From Candidatus Pullichristensenella stercorigallinarum (GTDB lineage: Bacteria > Bacillota > Clostridia > Christensenellales > Aristaeellaceae), in contig DVFZ01000051.1 in NCBI GenBank assembly GCA_018712945.1, positions 21,640 to 85,639 on the forward strand: a DNA stretch of 64,000 nt, in the 5' to 3' direction. Positions within the stretch are counted from its first letter, which is position 1. The number at the start of each line of letters is the position of its first letter. Below are positions 41,301 through 49,814 of this stretch, piece after piece. Made by a program: the position numbers and the translations under genes. The notes under the pieces are model-generated. The model did no database searches. It was not told the origin of the DNA and saw only the letters and a list, made by a program, of their open reading frames with translations.

Positions 41301-41318
41301 CCCGGGCTTTCCGGGTTT
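41301..41318 (+). other. Small hairpin with T-tract between nusG and rplK
   Basis: CCCGG-n5-CCGGG followed by TTTTC, just upstream of the candidate L1 leader. It could act as an attenuator or weak terminator. Confidence 0.4.
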
Positions 41319-41325
41319 TCAGGGA

Positions 41326-41361
41326 GTGGGAGGTGCGCGTTCACGCGCTCCGCTTCACCAC
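41326..41361 (+). promoter_or_regulatory. Candidate L1-binding leader before rplK
   Basis: GTGGGAGG (41326-41333), a small internal hairpin GCGCGTTCACGCGC, then ACCAC (41357-41361). This reproduces the GUGGGAGG/ACCAC asymmetric internal-loop arrangement of ribosomal protein L1 mRNA leaders in Bacillota. It would let free L1 repress rplK translation. Confidence 0.6.
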
Positions 41362-41384
41362 ATACAAGTAAGGAGGATTCCCCA

Positions 41385-41810
41385 ATGGCAAAGAAAGTTA
41401 CCGCGCTGATCAAGCTGCAGGTACCCGCCGGCAAGGCCACGCCCGCGCCGCCGATTGGCCCGGCGCTGGGTCAGCACGGCGTGAACATCCCCGGCTTCTG
41501 CAAGGATTTCAACGACCGTACCGCCAAGCAGGTGGGCCTGATCATCCCGGTGGTCATCACCGTATATCAGGATCGCTCGTTTACCTTTATCACCAAGACC
41601 CCGCCGGCCGCGGTGCTGATCAAGAAGGCTTGCGGCCTGGAGCATGCTTCCGGCCGTCCGAACCGCGACAAGGTGGCCAACATCACCAAGGCGCAGGTTC
41701 GTGAGATCGCGGAGCTGAAAATGCCCGACCTCAACGCCGCCTCCGTCGAGGCCGCGATGAGCATGATCGCCGGCACGGCCCGCTCCATGGGCGTTGTGGT
41801 GGTTGACTAA
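41385..41810 (+). CDS. rplK: Ribosomal protein uL11
   Basis: 141 residues, full length. Typical [21 protein letters not shown]-terminus and the C-terminal signature around [20 protein letters not shown]. Part of the GTPase-associated centre. AAGGAGG precedes ATG 41385 and lies just after the candidate L1 leader. Confidence 0.97.
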   Translation: MAKKVTALIKLQVPAGKATPAPPIGPALGQHGVNIPGFCKDFNDRTAKQVGLIIPVVITVYQDRSFTFITKTPPAAVLIKKACGLEHASGRPNRDKVANITKAQVREIAELKMPDLNAASVEAAMSMIAGTARSMGVVVVD

Positions 41811-41827
41811 GGCGCAAGGGCGACACA

Positions 41828-41858
41828 AACGTGGGAGGGCTTCGGCCCGTTTGACCAC
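41828..41858 (+). promoter_or_regulatory. Candidate L1-binding leader before rplA
   Basis: AAACGTGGGAGGGC-TTCG-GCCCGTTTGACCAC: GTGGGAGG (41831-41838) and ACCAC (41854-41858) around a UUCG-capped stem. It has the same form as 41326-41361 and is the classic position for L1 feedback on its own mRNA. Confidence 0.7.
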
Positions 41859-41873
41859 AGGGAGGATATATCA

Positions 41874-42560
41874 ATGAAAAAGGGCAAGAAGTATTCCGAC
41901 AGCCTCAAGCTGATCGATCGCACCAAGCTGTATGATCCCGAGGAGGCCGTGGCGCTGGTAAAGCAGACCGCCAAGGCCAAGTTTGACGAGACCGTAGAGA
42001 TTTCCGTGCGTCTGGGCGTTGACCCCCGCCATGCCGACCAGCAGGTTCGCGGCGCGGTGGTGCTGCCCAACGGCACCGGCAAGACCGTGCGCGTGCTGGT
42101 ATTCGCCAAGGGCGACAAGGCCAACGAGGCCTTGGCCGCGGGCGCGGATTTCGTCGGCGCTGAGGACATGGTCGCCAAGATTCAGGGCGGCTGGTTCGAT
42201 TTCGACGTCTGCGTGGCCACCCCGGACATGATGGGTCTGGTCGGCCGTCTGGGCCGTGTGCTCGGCCCCAAGGGCCTGATGCCTAACCCCAAGAGCGGCA
42301 CCGTATCTATGGACGTCACCCGTGCCATCAACGACATCAAGGCCGGTAAAGTGGAGTACCGCGTGGACAAGACCGCCATCATCCACTGCCCGCTGGGCAA
42401 GGCGTCTTTTGACGAAGTGAAGCTGCAGGAGAACCTGCGCACGCTGATGGAGGCCATCATCAAGGCCAAGCCCGCAGCGGCGAAGGGTACCTACATCCGC
42501 TCCGCCGTCATTTCCACCACCATGGGCCCCGGCATCAAGCTCAACGCCCTCAAGTTCTAG
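41874..42560 (+). CDS. rplA: Ribosomal protein uL1
   Basis: 228 residues. Begins [20 protein letters not shown] and carries the conserved [18 protein letters not shown], the [20 protein letters not shown] loop and the [19 protein letters not shown] end. It forms the L1 stalk and is the autogenous regulator of rplKA. GGGAGGAT precedes ATG 41874. A terminator follows at 42601; rplJ and rplL are not found after it. Confidence 0.97.
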   Translation: MKKGKKYSDSLKLIDRTKLYDPEEAVALVKQTAKAKFDETVEISVRLGVDPRHADQQVRGAVVLPNGTGKTVRVLVFAKGDKANEALAAGADFVGAEDMVAKIQGGWFDFDVCVATPDMMGLVGRLGRVLGPKGLMPNPKSGTVSMDVTRAINDIKAGKVEYRVDKTAIIHCPLGKASFDEVKLQENLRTLMEAIIKAKPAAAKGTYIRSAVISTTMGPGIKLNALKF

Positions 42561-42600
42561 CCGGCAGTGCCGGCGGCCAGAGTTGCCGCGTTGAGGTGAC

Positions 42601-42650
42601 GAATCCCTGCCCCGTCAAGTATGGGGCAGGGATTCTTTGTTGCGTTTTTG
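42601..42650 (+). terminator. Strong terminator after rplA
   Basis: 13-bp perfect stem GAATCCCTGCCCC / GGGGCAGGGATTC with a 9-base loop, then TTTGTTGCGTTTTTG. Confidence 0.92.
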
Positions 42651-42669
42651 ATTGCTGGAAAGTGCAAAG

Positions 42670-43410
42670 CCCGCCGGACGGCCCACGCGCAGGGGCCGTC
42701 CGGCTTGCGTTGCGGGGGTTGCGAGTTTTGCGCGGCTGTCAGAAGGGGGCTAGGGAGGCGATGGCCTTAAGCGGGCGCGTGTGGGGCGCGCTGGTCAATG
42801 GGGTCGGGAGTCGGGACGGCTGCGGGCGTGCGAAGGCTGAATCCACGAGTTGGGGCGGAGGGTTTTTACGGTTTTGGGTTGTGAGAAAGCGCGAGGCGCA
42901 CTGGCTGCTTGGGGCAGAGGCGTCTGGCTTGTGCCGCGCAAATGGGAAAAGGCGCGCCAGCCAGGGAGGCGCTCAAAGAAATGTTCCTTGAGCGGGTGTG
43001 GCAAAGCCCGCCGTAATTCTGCCGAAAGCGCATATGTGTGCGGGAAAAAACCGGCGCGTCGTGTGCGAAAGGGGAAAAATCCCATTGTGTCCGAACCTCG
43101 ATGCGCTTTTTTCGTCGGCCTGGCGGCAAGATGGCTTGCGTGTGCCGGGAAATATCCCCTGCCAACGCCACAAAACCCCCCAAATCGGCCGTCCGGCAGG
43201 CGAAGCCTTCTTGTTCTCAGGCAAGCGGCACCGCTTCGCATCCCCATAGCCCTCCTCGATAAGGCGGCGGCCTTCAAGCGCTTCCTTTCACCTCTGAAAA
43301 TGTGTTGCGCACCACTTTTTTACCTTTTGCGTGGCTTTTAAGTATATCTCCCTCCACAAATACACCAAATGCCCGTCAATATATTCCATTTCCTTCCACT
43401 TTTCCATTAT
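42670..43410. other. Gene-poor interval without a recognised gene
   Basis: About 740 bases. It holds one long hairpin at 42671-42702 (GCCGGACGGCC-n9-GGGCCGTCCGGC) and several overlapping open frames on both strands, none of which reads like a protein: no family motif, unusual Trp/Arg/Cys content and no coding-like pattern. The best candidate start is ATG 42761 after AGGGAGGC, opening a 76-residue frame to 42991, which I do not accept as a gene. The last 100 bases become AT-rich and lead into the blaI promoter. Confidence 0.5.
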
Positions 43411-43413
43411 CCC

Positions 43414-43442
43414 TTGACAATCCTTTCCAACCATGATATTCT
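43414..43442 (+). promoter_or_regulatory. Promoter of the blaI-M56 array
   Basis: TTGACA (43414-43419, perfect), 17-nt spacer, TATTCT (43437-43442). It is immediately overlapped by the dyad at 43440-43453. Confidence 0.88.
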
Positions 43443-43469
43443 ACAATCGTAGATTCTACAAACATAGAA
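43440..43469. promoter_or_regulatory. Double dyad, candidate BlaI operator
   Basis: TCTAC-AATC-GTAGA (43440-43453) directly followed by TTCTA-CAAACA-TAGAA (43454-43469). The first overlaps the -10 box and the second covers the expected transcript start, an arrangement suited to repression. The TACA/TGTA-like half sites are in line with BlaI/MecI operators. Confidence 0.75.
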
Positions 43470-43482
43470 GGAGGCGGCAAAT

Positions 43483-43848
43483 ATGCGCAAACTGCCGGAA
43501 GCGGAACTGAAGGTCATGGCGGCTTTGTGGGACGCGGGCGGCGAGGCGGGCAGCGAGGAACTGCTTGCCGCCGTGGACGAGCCCTGGAGCCGCACCACGC
43601 TGCTTACGCTGCTCAAGCGCCTGGAAACGCGGGGGTTTGTCACCGCCGTGCGCCAGGGGCGCGCCAACCGCTACCGCGCCGCCGTGGAGCGCGAAGCCTA
43701 CCTCGAGGCGGAGGGGCAGAGCCTGCTCGACCGGCTCTGCGGCCACTCCATCCGCGAATTCGTGCGCGCCATGTACGACGGCGAGCGCATTTCCCAGGAG
43801 GAGCTGGAAGATTTGCGCCGCTACATCGACGAGGTAGCCCAAAAATGA
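43483..43848 (+). CDS. BlaI/MecI-family transcriptional repressor
   Basis: 121 residues. The winged helix is LPEAELKVMAALWDAGG ... WSRTTLLTLLKRLETRGFVT and the C-terminal dimerisation helices carry HSIREFVRAMYDGERISQEE. In known systems BlaI dimers repress promoters until cleaved after activation of the BlaR1 metallopeptidase. Here the next gene, an M56 peptidase, overlaps its stop (ATGA), and five further M56 paralogues follow. AGAAGGAGGCG precedes ATG 43483. No beta-lactamase or penicillin-binding protein gene is in the window. Confidence 0.92.
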   Translation: MRKLPEAELKVMAALWDAGGEAGSEELLAAVDEPWSRTTLLTLLKRLETRGFVTAVRQGRANRYRAAVEREAYLEAEGQSLLDRLCGHSIREFVRAMYDGERISQEELEDLRRYIDEVAQK

Positions 43849-45260
43849 CGTTCCTGCTAAGTTTGCTGGAAAATGCGGGCGTAAGTATGTTGCTCTGGGG
43901 CGCGAATATCGCCGTGTTCGCCGTGGTTTTGTGCCTGACCGGGCAGTTCTGGCAGTGCAACGCCGCGCCCGCCCTGCGCCGCGCCGGGTATTGCGTGGCC
44001 ATCTATCTGTCCATATACTGGCTGCCGGAAATCGTTTCTTCTCTGCTTGCGCTGCTGAACCTCTGCCTTCCCGGCGTCTTTCCCGAAACCCTGGGCGTGC
44101 CCCTGTCCCTGCCCGCCGTCGGGCATAGCGCCATCCCCGCCCTGCGCGTCTTCAACTGGGCGGCGGCGCTGGGTGCGGCGTGGCTGCTGGGCGCGCTGGT
44201 CTGCGCCGCAATCCGCATCGTCCCGCGCCTGCGCTTTCGCAAATGGCTGCGGCAAAACCGCCGCCCGCTGGGAAAGCGCGCCGCCCGCATCCTGCAAAAG
44301 GTCATGACGCAGATGGACGAGGCGGAAAACCTGCGCCCCGGGGAGCTGCTCGACGAAAGCCCCCGCCCCCTGCCCGCGCATCCGCATCCCCGCTGCGCGG
44401 CCTACACAGTGCCGGGTCTGCCGGGGCCGATGTGCGTGATGAGCGGCAACATGCGCTGCCTGTTGCTCGACAAAGAGGACTACGACCGGGAAACGCTGGA
44501 GGCCATCTTCCGCCACGAACTTTCCCACCTCGCCCCCGGCGGCGCGCGCCTGTGGGGATACGAGGATATACTGGCGATTGGCGGCTGGTGGAACCCCGCA
44601 GCCTGGCTTCTGCGCCGTTATCTGCGCGAAGAAAACGAGCTTTCCTGCGACGCGCTGGCCAATCGCGGCCGCAGCGCCGAAACCCGCGCCGCCTACGCCC
44701 GCGCCCTGACCGAGCTCGCCGCCCGCCGCCCCGCCTTTCTGCCCGGCACGGCGCAGATGGCCTGCGGCAATCGCGGCCTGCTGCGCCGCCGCGTGCGGGC
44801 AGTGATGCAGCCGCCGCCCCGCCGCCGTTCCATTGCCGTGGGGCTGCTCTTTCTGCTCGTCGCCCTGCTGAGCGCGTCGGTCTTTTTCCCGGCGCAGATG
44901 GAGGGCGGCGCGCGGGGCATGGCCGTCACCGAGCAAACCTTTTTGAGCGATCTGCGCGCGCCCGTCGATTGGAGGGGCACCAGAACCGTCCTTCCCGCAG
45001 GGCTGTACGGCGCGGAAGAAGCCGGTGTCAACGGCTATGTCCGCGAAGGGGCAACCGTCGCCGGCCTGCGCCTGTTCTACGCCGATGCGGAAGCCCTTGC
45101 CGAAGGCCAGGCCCGCCTCGCCGCCGCCCTCACCGAACGCCTCGGCGCGCCGGTGAAGGCGGAGGAAAGCGAAACCGTCTGGCAGACTGCGGACGAAAGC
45201 GGCGCGCGGACGGAAGTGCGGCTTGCACGCGGGGATGGGTTTACGCTGGTGATTGAGTGA
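43845..45260 (+). CDS. BlaR1-like M56 membrane metallopeptidase, paralogue 1
   Basis: 471 residues. Membrane helices near 10-32, 42-64 and 104-126, then a cytoplasmic metalloprotease domain: LLLDKEDYDRETLEAIFRHE with HELSH at 224-228, WWNPAAWLLRRYLREENELS and the CDALAN motif with the third zinc ligand region. The PGTAQMACG motif is shared by all six paralogues. A C-terminal membrane helix is near residue 335, followed by an outside domain of about 115 residues. That domain lacks the SxxK and KTG motifs of penicillin sensors. Coupled to the BlaI gene by a four-base overlap. Confidence 0.88.
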   Translation: MTFLLSLLENAGVSMLLWGANIAVFAVVLCLTGQFWQCNAAPALRRAGYCVAIYLSIYWLPEIVSSLLALLNLCLPGVFPETLGVPLSLPAVGHSAIPALRVFNWAAALGAAWLLGALVCAAIRIVPRLRFRKWLRQNRRPLGKRAARILQKVMTQMDEAENLRPGELLDESPRPLPAHPHPRCAAYTVPGLPGPMCVMSGNMRCLLLDKEDYDRETLEAIFRHELSHLAPGGARLWGYEDILAIGGWWNPAAWLLRRYLREENELSCDALANRGRSAETRAAYARALTELAARRPAFLPGTAQMACGNRGLLRRRVRAVMQPPPRRRSIAVGLLFLLVALLSASVFFPAQMEGGARGMAVTEQTFLSDLRAPVDWRGTRTVLPAGLYGAEEAGVNGYVREGATVAGLRLFYADAEALAEGQARLAAALTERLGAPVKAEESETVWQTADESGARTEVRLARGDGFTLVIE

Positions 45261-45282
45261 AACGCGAAGGAGGGAGCGCGGG

Positions 45283-46683
45283 ATGTCTTTGACCGCCCTG
45301 CTGGAAAGCTTCTGCCACATATGGCTGCCTTGGAACATCGCCCTGGCCGTGTTCGGCGTGTTTCTGTGCTTCACGGGGCGGTTCTGGCAGCGCAACACAT
45401 CGCCGCTGCTGCGCCGGGTAGGGTATTGCTGCGCCATCTATCTGTCAATTTACCCGCTCTTCACAACTGCTCTTGCGGCGCGTTTCCCCCAGCTCGCCAC
45501 GGCCATGGGCGCGCTGACGCCGCCCTCCGTCGGGGAATCCGCCCTTCCCGCTCTGCGCGCGTTCAACTGGCCGGCGCTGCTGGGCGCGGTCTGGGCCGTC
45601 GGGACGCTGGCCTGCGCCGCCGCGCGCATCCTGCCCCGCGTCCGCTTCCGGCGCTGGCTGGCGCAAAATCGCCGCCCCCTGAGCGAGCGCGCCGCCGCCA
45701 TACTGGAAAACGTGGAGCTGCAAATGGACGCCATGGATGAACTCCGGCACGGCAAAACGCTGGATGAACGCCCCCGCCATCGCGTGGGCCTCACAGGCCG
45801 GGCCAGCACGCGCAGCGCCGCCTATGTGGTGGAAGGGTTGCCCGGCCCGATGTGCGTGATGGACACCGCCAGCATCCTTGGCCGCGAAAAAGCGGGTCGG
45901 GAATGCCTGCTGCTGGACAGGGAGGACTATGACGAGGAAACCCTAGACGCTATTTTCCGCCACGAGCTTGCCCACATCGTGCCCAGCGGCCTGTGGCTGT
46001 GGGGATATGAGGACGTCATCGCCGTTTTGTGCTGGTGGAACCCCGCCGTCTGGCTGTTGCGGCGCTGCCTGCGCGAAGAAACCGAGCTTTACTGCGACGA
46101 ATACGCAAACCGCCACCGAAGCAAAGAGCGCCGCGCCGCCTATGCCCGCGTCCTGACCGAGTTCGCTACCCGCAAGCGCGCCTTTCTGCCCGGCACGGCA
46201 CAAATGGCCTGCGGAGATAAGGGTATGCTGCGCAGGCGCGTCAAGGCCGTGCTGGAGCCGCCGCCCCGCCGCCGTTTCCTGCCCCTTGGCATACTGTTTT
46301 TGCTGATTGCCATCCTCTGCGCGACGCTATTTCACCTGCCGGGGAACGCGCCGCTGGTCACGGAGGGAACCTTCCTCAGTTTCCTGCACGCGCCGGGGAA
46401 CCACGCGCAGGCGTTTGCCCTCTCTCCTGCGGGGCTGTACGGCGCGGAAGAAGCCGCCTGCGTCTGCGAAGCGGGAACCATTGTTTCCCTGTCCCTTACC
46501 TATGCCGGGGAGGAAGCCCTTGCCGAAGGCCAGACCCGCCTCGCCGCCGCCCTCACCGACCGCCTCGGCGCGCCGGTAGCGGTGGGGGAAGGCGAAACCG
46601 TCTGGCAGGCCGTGGACGAAAGCGACGCGCGGACGGAAGTGCGGCTTGCGCGCGGGGATGGGTTTACGCTGGTGATTGCGTAA
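45283..46683 (+). CDS. BlaR1-like M56 membrane metallopeptidase, paralogue 2
   Basis: 466 residues, same layout as paralogue 1. HELAH at 227-231 in LDAIFRHELAHIVPSG, then WWNPAVWLLRRCLREETELY, CDEYAN and LPGTAQMACG. The C-terminal domain is nearly the same as in paralogue 1 at its end (EGQTRLAAALTDRLGAPV ... RLARGDGFTLVI), also at DNA level, while the middle of the outside domain differs. AAGGAGGG lies eight bases before ATG 45283; the gap to paralogue 1 is 22 bases. Confidence 0.88.
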   Translation: MSLTALLESFCHIWLPWNIALAVFGVFLCFTGRFWQRNTSPLLRRVGYCCAIYLSIYPLFTTALAARFPQLATAMGALTPPSVGESALPALRAFNWPALLGAVWAVGTLACAAARILPRVRFRRWLAQNRRPLSERAAAILENVELQMDAMDELRHGKTLDERPRHRVGLTGRASTRSAAYVVEGLPGPMCVMDTASILGREKAGRECLLLDREDYDEETLDAIFRHELAHIVPSGLWLWGYEDVIAVLCWWNPAVWLLRRCLREETELYCDEYANRHRSKERRAAYARVLTEFATRKRAFLPGTAQMACGDKGMLRRRVKAVLEPPPRRRFLPLGILFLLIAILCATLFHLPGNAPLVTEGTFLSFLHAPGNHAQAFALSPAGLYGAEEAACVCEAGTIVSLSLTYAGEEALAEGQTRLAAALTDRLGAPVAVGEGETVWQAVDESDARTEVRLARGDGFTLVIA

Positions 46684-46704
46684 AACGCGAAGGGAGGATG
46701 CGGA

Positions 46705-48108
46705 ATGCGGCTGGAACTTTTTCTGAAGCTTTTCTGGATGGTCGTTCTCGCCTGGAATGTTTCCGTGGCGCTGTTTGCCCTTGTCATGCGCCTGGGCGGG
46801 CGCTTCTGGCAAAACAACACGTCAACGTTTCTGCGCGGCAAGAGTTATCTTTGCGCGCTCTATCTGCCGTTTTCCGCGCTGATCGAGCTGATTCTTTTGT
46901 CATTGCTGTTCGCGCCTGGGGTGTACGAGGCCATGCCCAAGCTGCGCCTGCCCTCCGCCGGCACGTCCGCGATTCCGGCCCTGCGCGCCTTCGATTGGGA
47001 GGCGGCCGTCGCTATGCTTTGGGCCGCGGGCGCGCTTGTCAGTGCCGTCGTGCGGATTGCGCCTCGCCTGCGCTTCCGGCGCTGGCTGAAGAAAAACCGC
47101 CGCCCTCTCGGGGAGCGCGCCGCCCTGATTCTCGAAAACGCGGAATTGCAAATGGAGGCCGCGGCTTCCCTGCGCCGCAATGAGATGCTGGACGAACGCC
47201 CCCGCCACCGCGTGCGCCTCAATCGCAAAATTCCGGTGTACACCAACAACGAAGCATATGTGGCGGACGGCCTGAGCGGGCCAATGGCGGTGATGAGCGG
47301 CTGCGCGGGCGGAAAGTGCCTGCTGCTGGATAAAGAGGACTATGACGACGAGACCCTGGATGCCATCTTCCGCCACGAGCTTGCCCACATCCACTCCGGC
47401 GGCGCGATGCTTTGGGGGTACGAAGATCTGCTGGCGGTTTTCGGCTGGTTTAACCCCGGCGCGTGGCTTTTGCGCCGCTGCCTGCGCGAAGAAATCGAGC
47501 TGGTTTGCGACGATTGCGCCACCTTCCGCCGCGGCGGGGAGCGCCGCGCCGCCTACGCCCGCGCCCTGACCAACCTCGCCGCCCGCAAGCGCGCCTTTCT
47601 GCCCGGCACGGCGCAAATGGCCTGCGGTTCGGGTCTGCTGCGGCGACGCGTGCGGGCGCTGATCGATCCGCCGCCCAAGCGCCGTTCGCGGCCCGTCGGC
47701 GTGTTGCTCTTTACTGCCGCCATGCTCTGCGTGCTTGCGTCCGGCGTGTTTATGCCGCTGGAAACCGTGCGGGTCACAGAGGACACCCTCCTCAGCTTCC
47801 TGCGCGCGCCGGAGTATGGCTATATGGGCGCAAGGGATTTCGACCTCGATCCCGGGGGCGCATACGGCGCGACGGATGCGAACCATTGCTACATGGGTTT
47901 TTCCCGGTGGGGCCTGTCCCTTACCTATACCGGGGAGGAAACCCTCTCAGAAGGCCAGATCCGCCTCGCCGCCGCCCTCACCGAACGCCTCGGCGCGCCA
48001 GTGACATCAGGGGAAAGCGGAACCGTCTGGCAGGCCGTGGACGAAAGCGGCGCGCGGACGGAAGTGTGGCTCATGCGTGGGGACGGGCTTACTTTGACGA
48101 TCTTCTGA
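46705..48108 (+). CDS. BlaR1-like M56 membrane metallopeptidase, paralogue 3
   Basis: 467 residues. HELAH at 224-228 (LDAIFRHELAHIHSGG), FNPGAWLLRRCLREEIELVC, CDDCAT and LPGTAQMACG. The outside domain has an insert (EYGYMGARDFDLDPGGAYGA) relative to paralogues 1 and 2 but ends in the same EGQIRLAAALTERLGAPV block. It belongs to the first subgroup of three. The spacing to paralogue 2 is 21 bases with AGGGAGG before ATG 46705. Confidence 0.88.
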   Translation: MRLELFLKLFWMVVLAWNVSVALFALVMRLGGRFWQNNTSTFLRGKSYLCALYLPFSALIELILLSLLFAPGVYEAMPKLRLPSAGTSAIPALRAFDWEAAVAMLWAAGALVSAVVRIAPRLRFRRWLKKNRRPLGERAALILENAELQMEAAASLRRNEMLDERPRHRVRLNRKIPVYTNNEAYVADGLSGPMAVMSGCAGGKCLLLDKEDYDDETLDAIFRHELAHIHSGGAMLWGYEDLLAVFGWFNPGAWLLRRCLREEIELVCDDCATFRRGGERRAAYARALTNLAARKRAFLPGTAQMACGSGLLRRRVRALIDPPPKRRSRPVGVLLFTAAMLCVLASGVFMPLETVRVTEDTLLSFLRAPEYGYMGARDFDLDPGGAYGATDANHCYMGFSRWGLSLTYTGEETLSEGQIRLAAALTERLGAPVTSGESGTVWQAVDESGARTEVWLMRGDGLTLTIF

Positions 48109-48219
48109 TCCCGCCGCAAGGCGTTGACATACAGGCGCGGCGGACGGGGAAGGCGGCGCGGGAGGGATGCGCCGGGGATTTGCCGTTTGCCGCGCCGGAA
48201 GCACAAAGGAGGGAAGGCA

Positions 48220-49812
48220 ATGAACGCCATCAACGACCTGCTCGCTGCCTCGCTGGGCATAGGCGTGGCCATACTGGCCGTGTTGCTCCTCTGCCATGCT
48301 CTGGGACGGCGCGTAAGCCCTCTGCGGCGGGTGCGGCTGCTGGGGCTGTTGAGCGCCCTGTCCTGCGCGCTTTTGCTGCTTTCCCTCGTCGGGCGCGATT
48401 TTTGGGTGTCGATGGGCATCGCCAGTCCCTTTTCCTACGGCCTGGGGCAGACGGGGCTGATTCCCTTTGGCTTTGCGCCGGAATACACTTCCTCGCTGAT
48501 GGCGGGATACATGCCCCGCCGCTTGCAGCCGGTGGAGATCGCCGGGTATGTGTATCTGGCGGGCGTGGCGGCGTATCTGCTTTGCCGCGCCGTGCCCTAT
48601 GCCCGTTTCCGCCTGCGCGTGCGCCACGAAAGCCGTCCGGCGGGAGAACGGGCGCAGGCGGCGTTTTATCAAGTGTTGCAAAGCGTCAGCAGCGACCCGC
48701 CGCAGCGCTGGAAAAACGCCCTGCGCGTGATGCCCTCCCTGCCGGGGCCGGCGAGCGTGGTTTACTGGCCCAAGGCGCTGCTGCTGGACAGGGAGGACTA
48801 CGACGATGAAACGTTGGACGCCATCCTCCGCCACGAACTGATGCACACTTGGCACAGCGGCATCGCTGCGCGGCGCTGCCTGCGCCTGCTCGCCGCCGCC
48901 CTGCAGTGGTTCAACCCGGCGGCGTGGCTGCTGGGGCGCGAGCAGCGCGCGCAGGAGGAATGCGCCTGCGACCAGGCCGCCAACGACGGCCGTTCTTCGG
49001 AACAGAAGCGCGCCTACGCCCGGGCCATGGTCAGGCTCGCCGCCGAACCGAAGCGCGAAATTCCCGGCACGGCGCACATGGCCTGCGGCGCGAAGCTGCT
49101 GCGCCGCCGCGTGGAGGCGGTTTTCCAGAGCGAAGCGCCGCAAGACCCCTTGTCTGGCCTCGGGCGGGCGGCGCTGACGGCTTTGAGCGTTTTGCTGTTG
49201 CTGGGCGGCGCGCTGGCGCTCGGCCAGCCCGGCCACTATCGGGCGACGGAAGAAAACCTGCCCGGCTACCTCGGCGTCAGCGGCATGTCCACGCTCAGCG
49301 CCTGGAAAGATATCTATCCGCCGCTGGCGGCCAGTGGCAATGCGCTGTTTTGCCGCCTCAATGCCGAGGGAACGCCCTACGGCGCGGAGCATGTGTACTT
49401 TGACTTTTTCGGGAACCTCTATCTGCAATGGCCCGCAGGCGTGGACGAGGCCGGGGCGCGGGCGCAGATGGAGAAGCTGGCGGCGCATCTGGACGCGATG
49501 CTGGGCGAGAGGACGCGCGGCGTGGGCGAAACCGTCTTTTCCGACCGCGCCTACGGGTTGCTTTTTCAGTTCGGGGACGTTCGGGCCGTGCCCATGCTGG
49601 GGCGCTGGGAAATGGCGGATGGAACGACAATCGACCTTTTCCTCTGGGAAGGCGTATGCAGCCTGGAGCTTTTCGCTTCCGATGCGCCGTCCGCCTCTTC
49701 TCCGCCGCAAATGCAGGCCGCGCTGGTGCTTGACAACGACGTTTCCGAAGAAGCCTGGCGGGCGGAATGGTTCGCCGCGATGGAGGAACTGCTGCCCCGG
49801 GAAGGAGATTGA
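48220..49812 (+). CDS. BlaR1-like M56 membrane metallopeptidase, paralogue 4
   Basis: 530 residues, the longest of the array and first of a second subgroup. N-terminal membrane segments (SLGIGVAILAVLLLCHALGR and further), HELMH at 205-209 in LDAILRHELMHTWHSG, WFNPAAWLLGREQRAQEECA, CDQAAN, and EIPGTAHMACG. After the last membrane helix (ALTALSVLLLLGGALALG) comes an outside domain of over 200 residues with YGAEHVYFDFFGNLYLQWP and a C-terminal half not shared with paralogues 1-3. AAAGGAGGG precedes ATG 48220. The 111-base gap before it is the largest in the array. Confidence 0.87.
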   Translation: MNAINDLLAASLGIGVAILAVLLLCHALGRRVSPLRRVRLLGLLSALSCALLLLSLVGRDFWVSMGIASPFSYGLGQTGLIPFGFAPEYTSSLMAGYMPRRLQPVEIAGYVYLAGVAAYLLCRAVPYARFRLRVRHESRPAGERAQAAFYQVLQSVSSDPPQRWKNALRVMPSLPGPASVVYWPKALLLDREDYDDETLDAILRHELMHTWHSGIAARRCLRLLAAALQWFNPAAWLLGREQRAQEECACDQAANDGRSSEQKRAYARAMVRLAAEPKREIPGTAHMACGAKLLRRRVEAVFQSEAPQDPLSGLGRAALTALSVLLLLGGALALGQPGHYRATEENLPGYLGVSGMSTLSAWKDIYPPLAASGNALFCRLNAEGTPYGAEHVYFDFFGNLYLQWPAGVDEAGARAQMEKLAAHLDAMLGERTRGVGETVFSDRAYGLLFQFGDVRAVPMLGRWEMADGTTIDLFLWEGVCSLELFASDAPSASSPPQMQAALVLDNDVSEEAWRAEWFAAMEELLPREGD

Positions 49813-49814
49813 CC

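Noticed and set aside
42761..42991. 76-codon frame with AGGGAGGC ribosome-like site in the gap after rplA
   Set aside because: Sequence is rich in Trp, Gly and Arg, resembles no family, and overlapping frames on both strands are equally open; not supported as coding.
42795..43341. Overlapping frames of 100-163 codons on both strands of the gap
   Set aside because: Several mutually exclusive frames are open because of GC content; none has a start signal with a coherent protein pattern.
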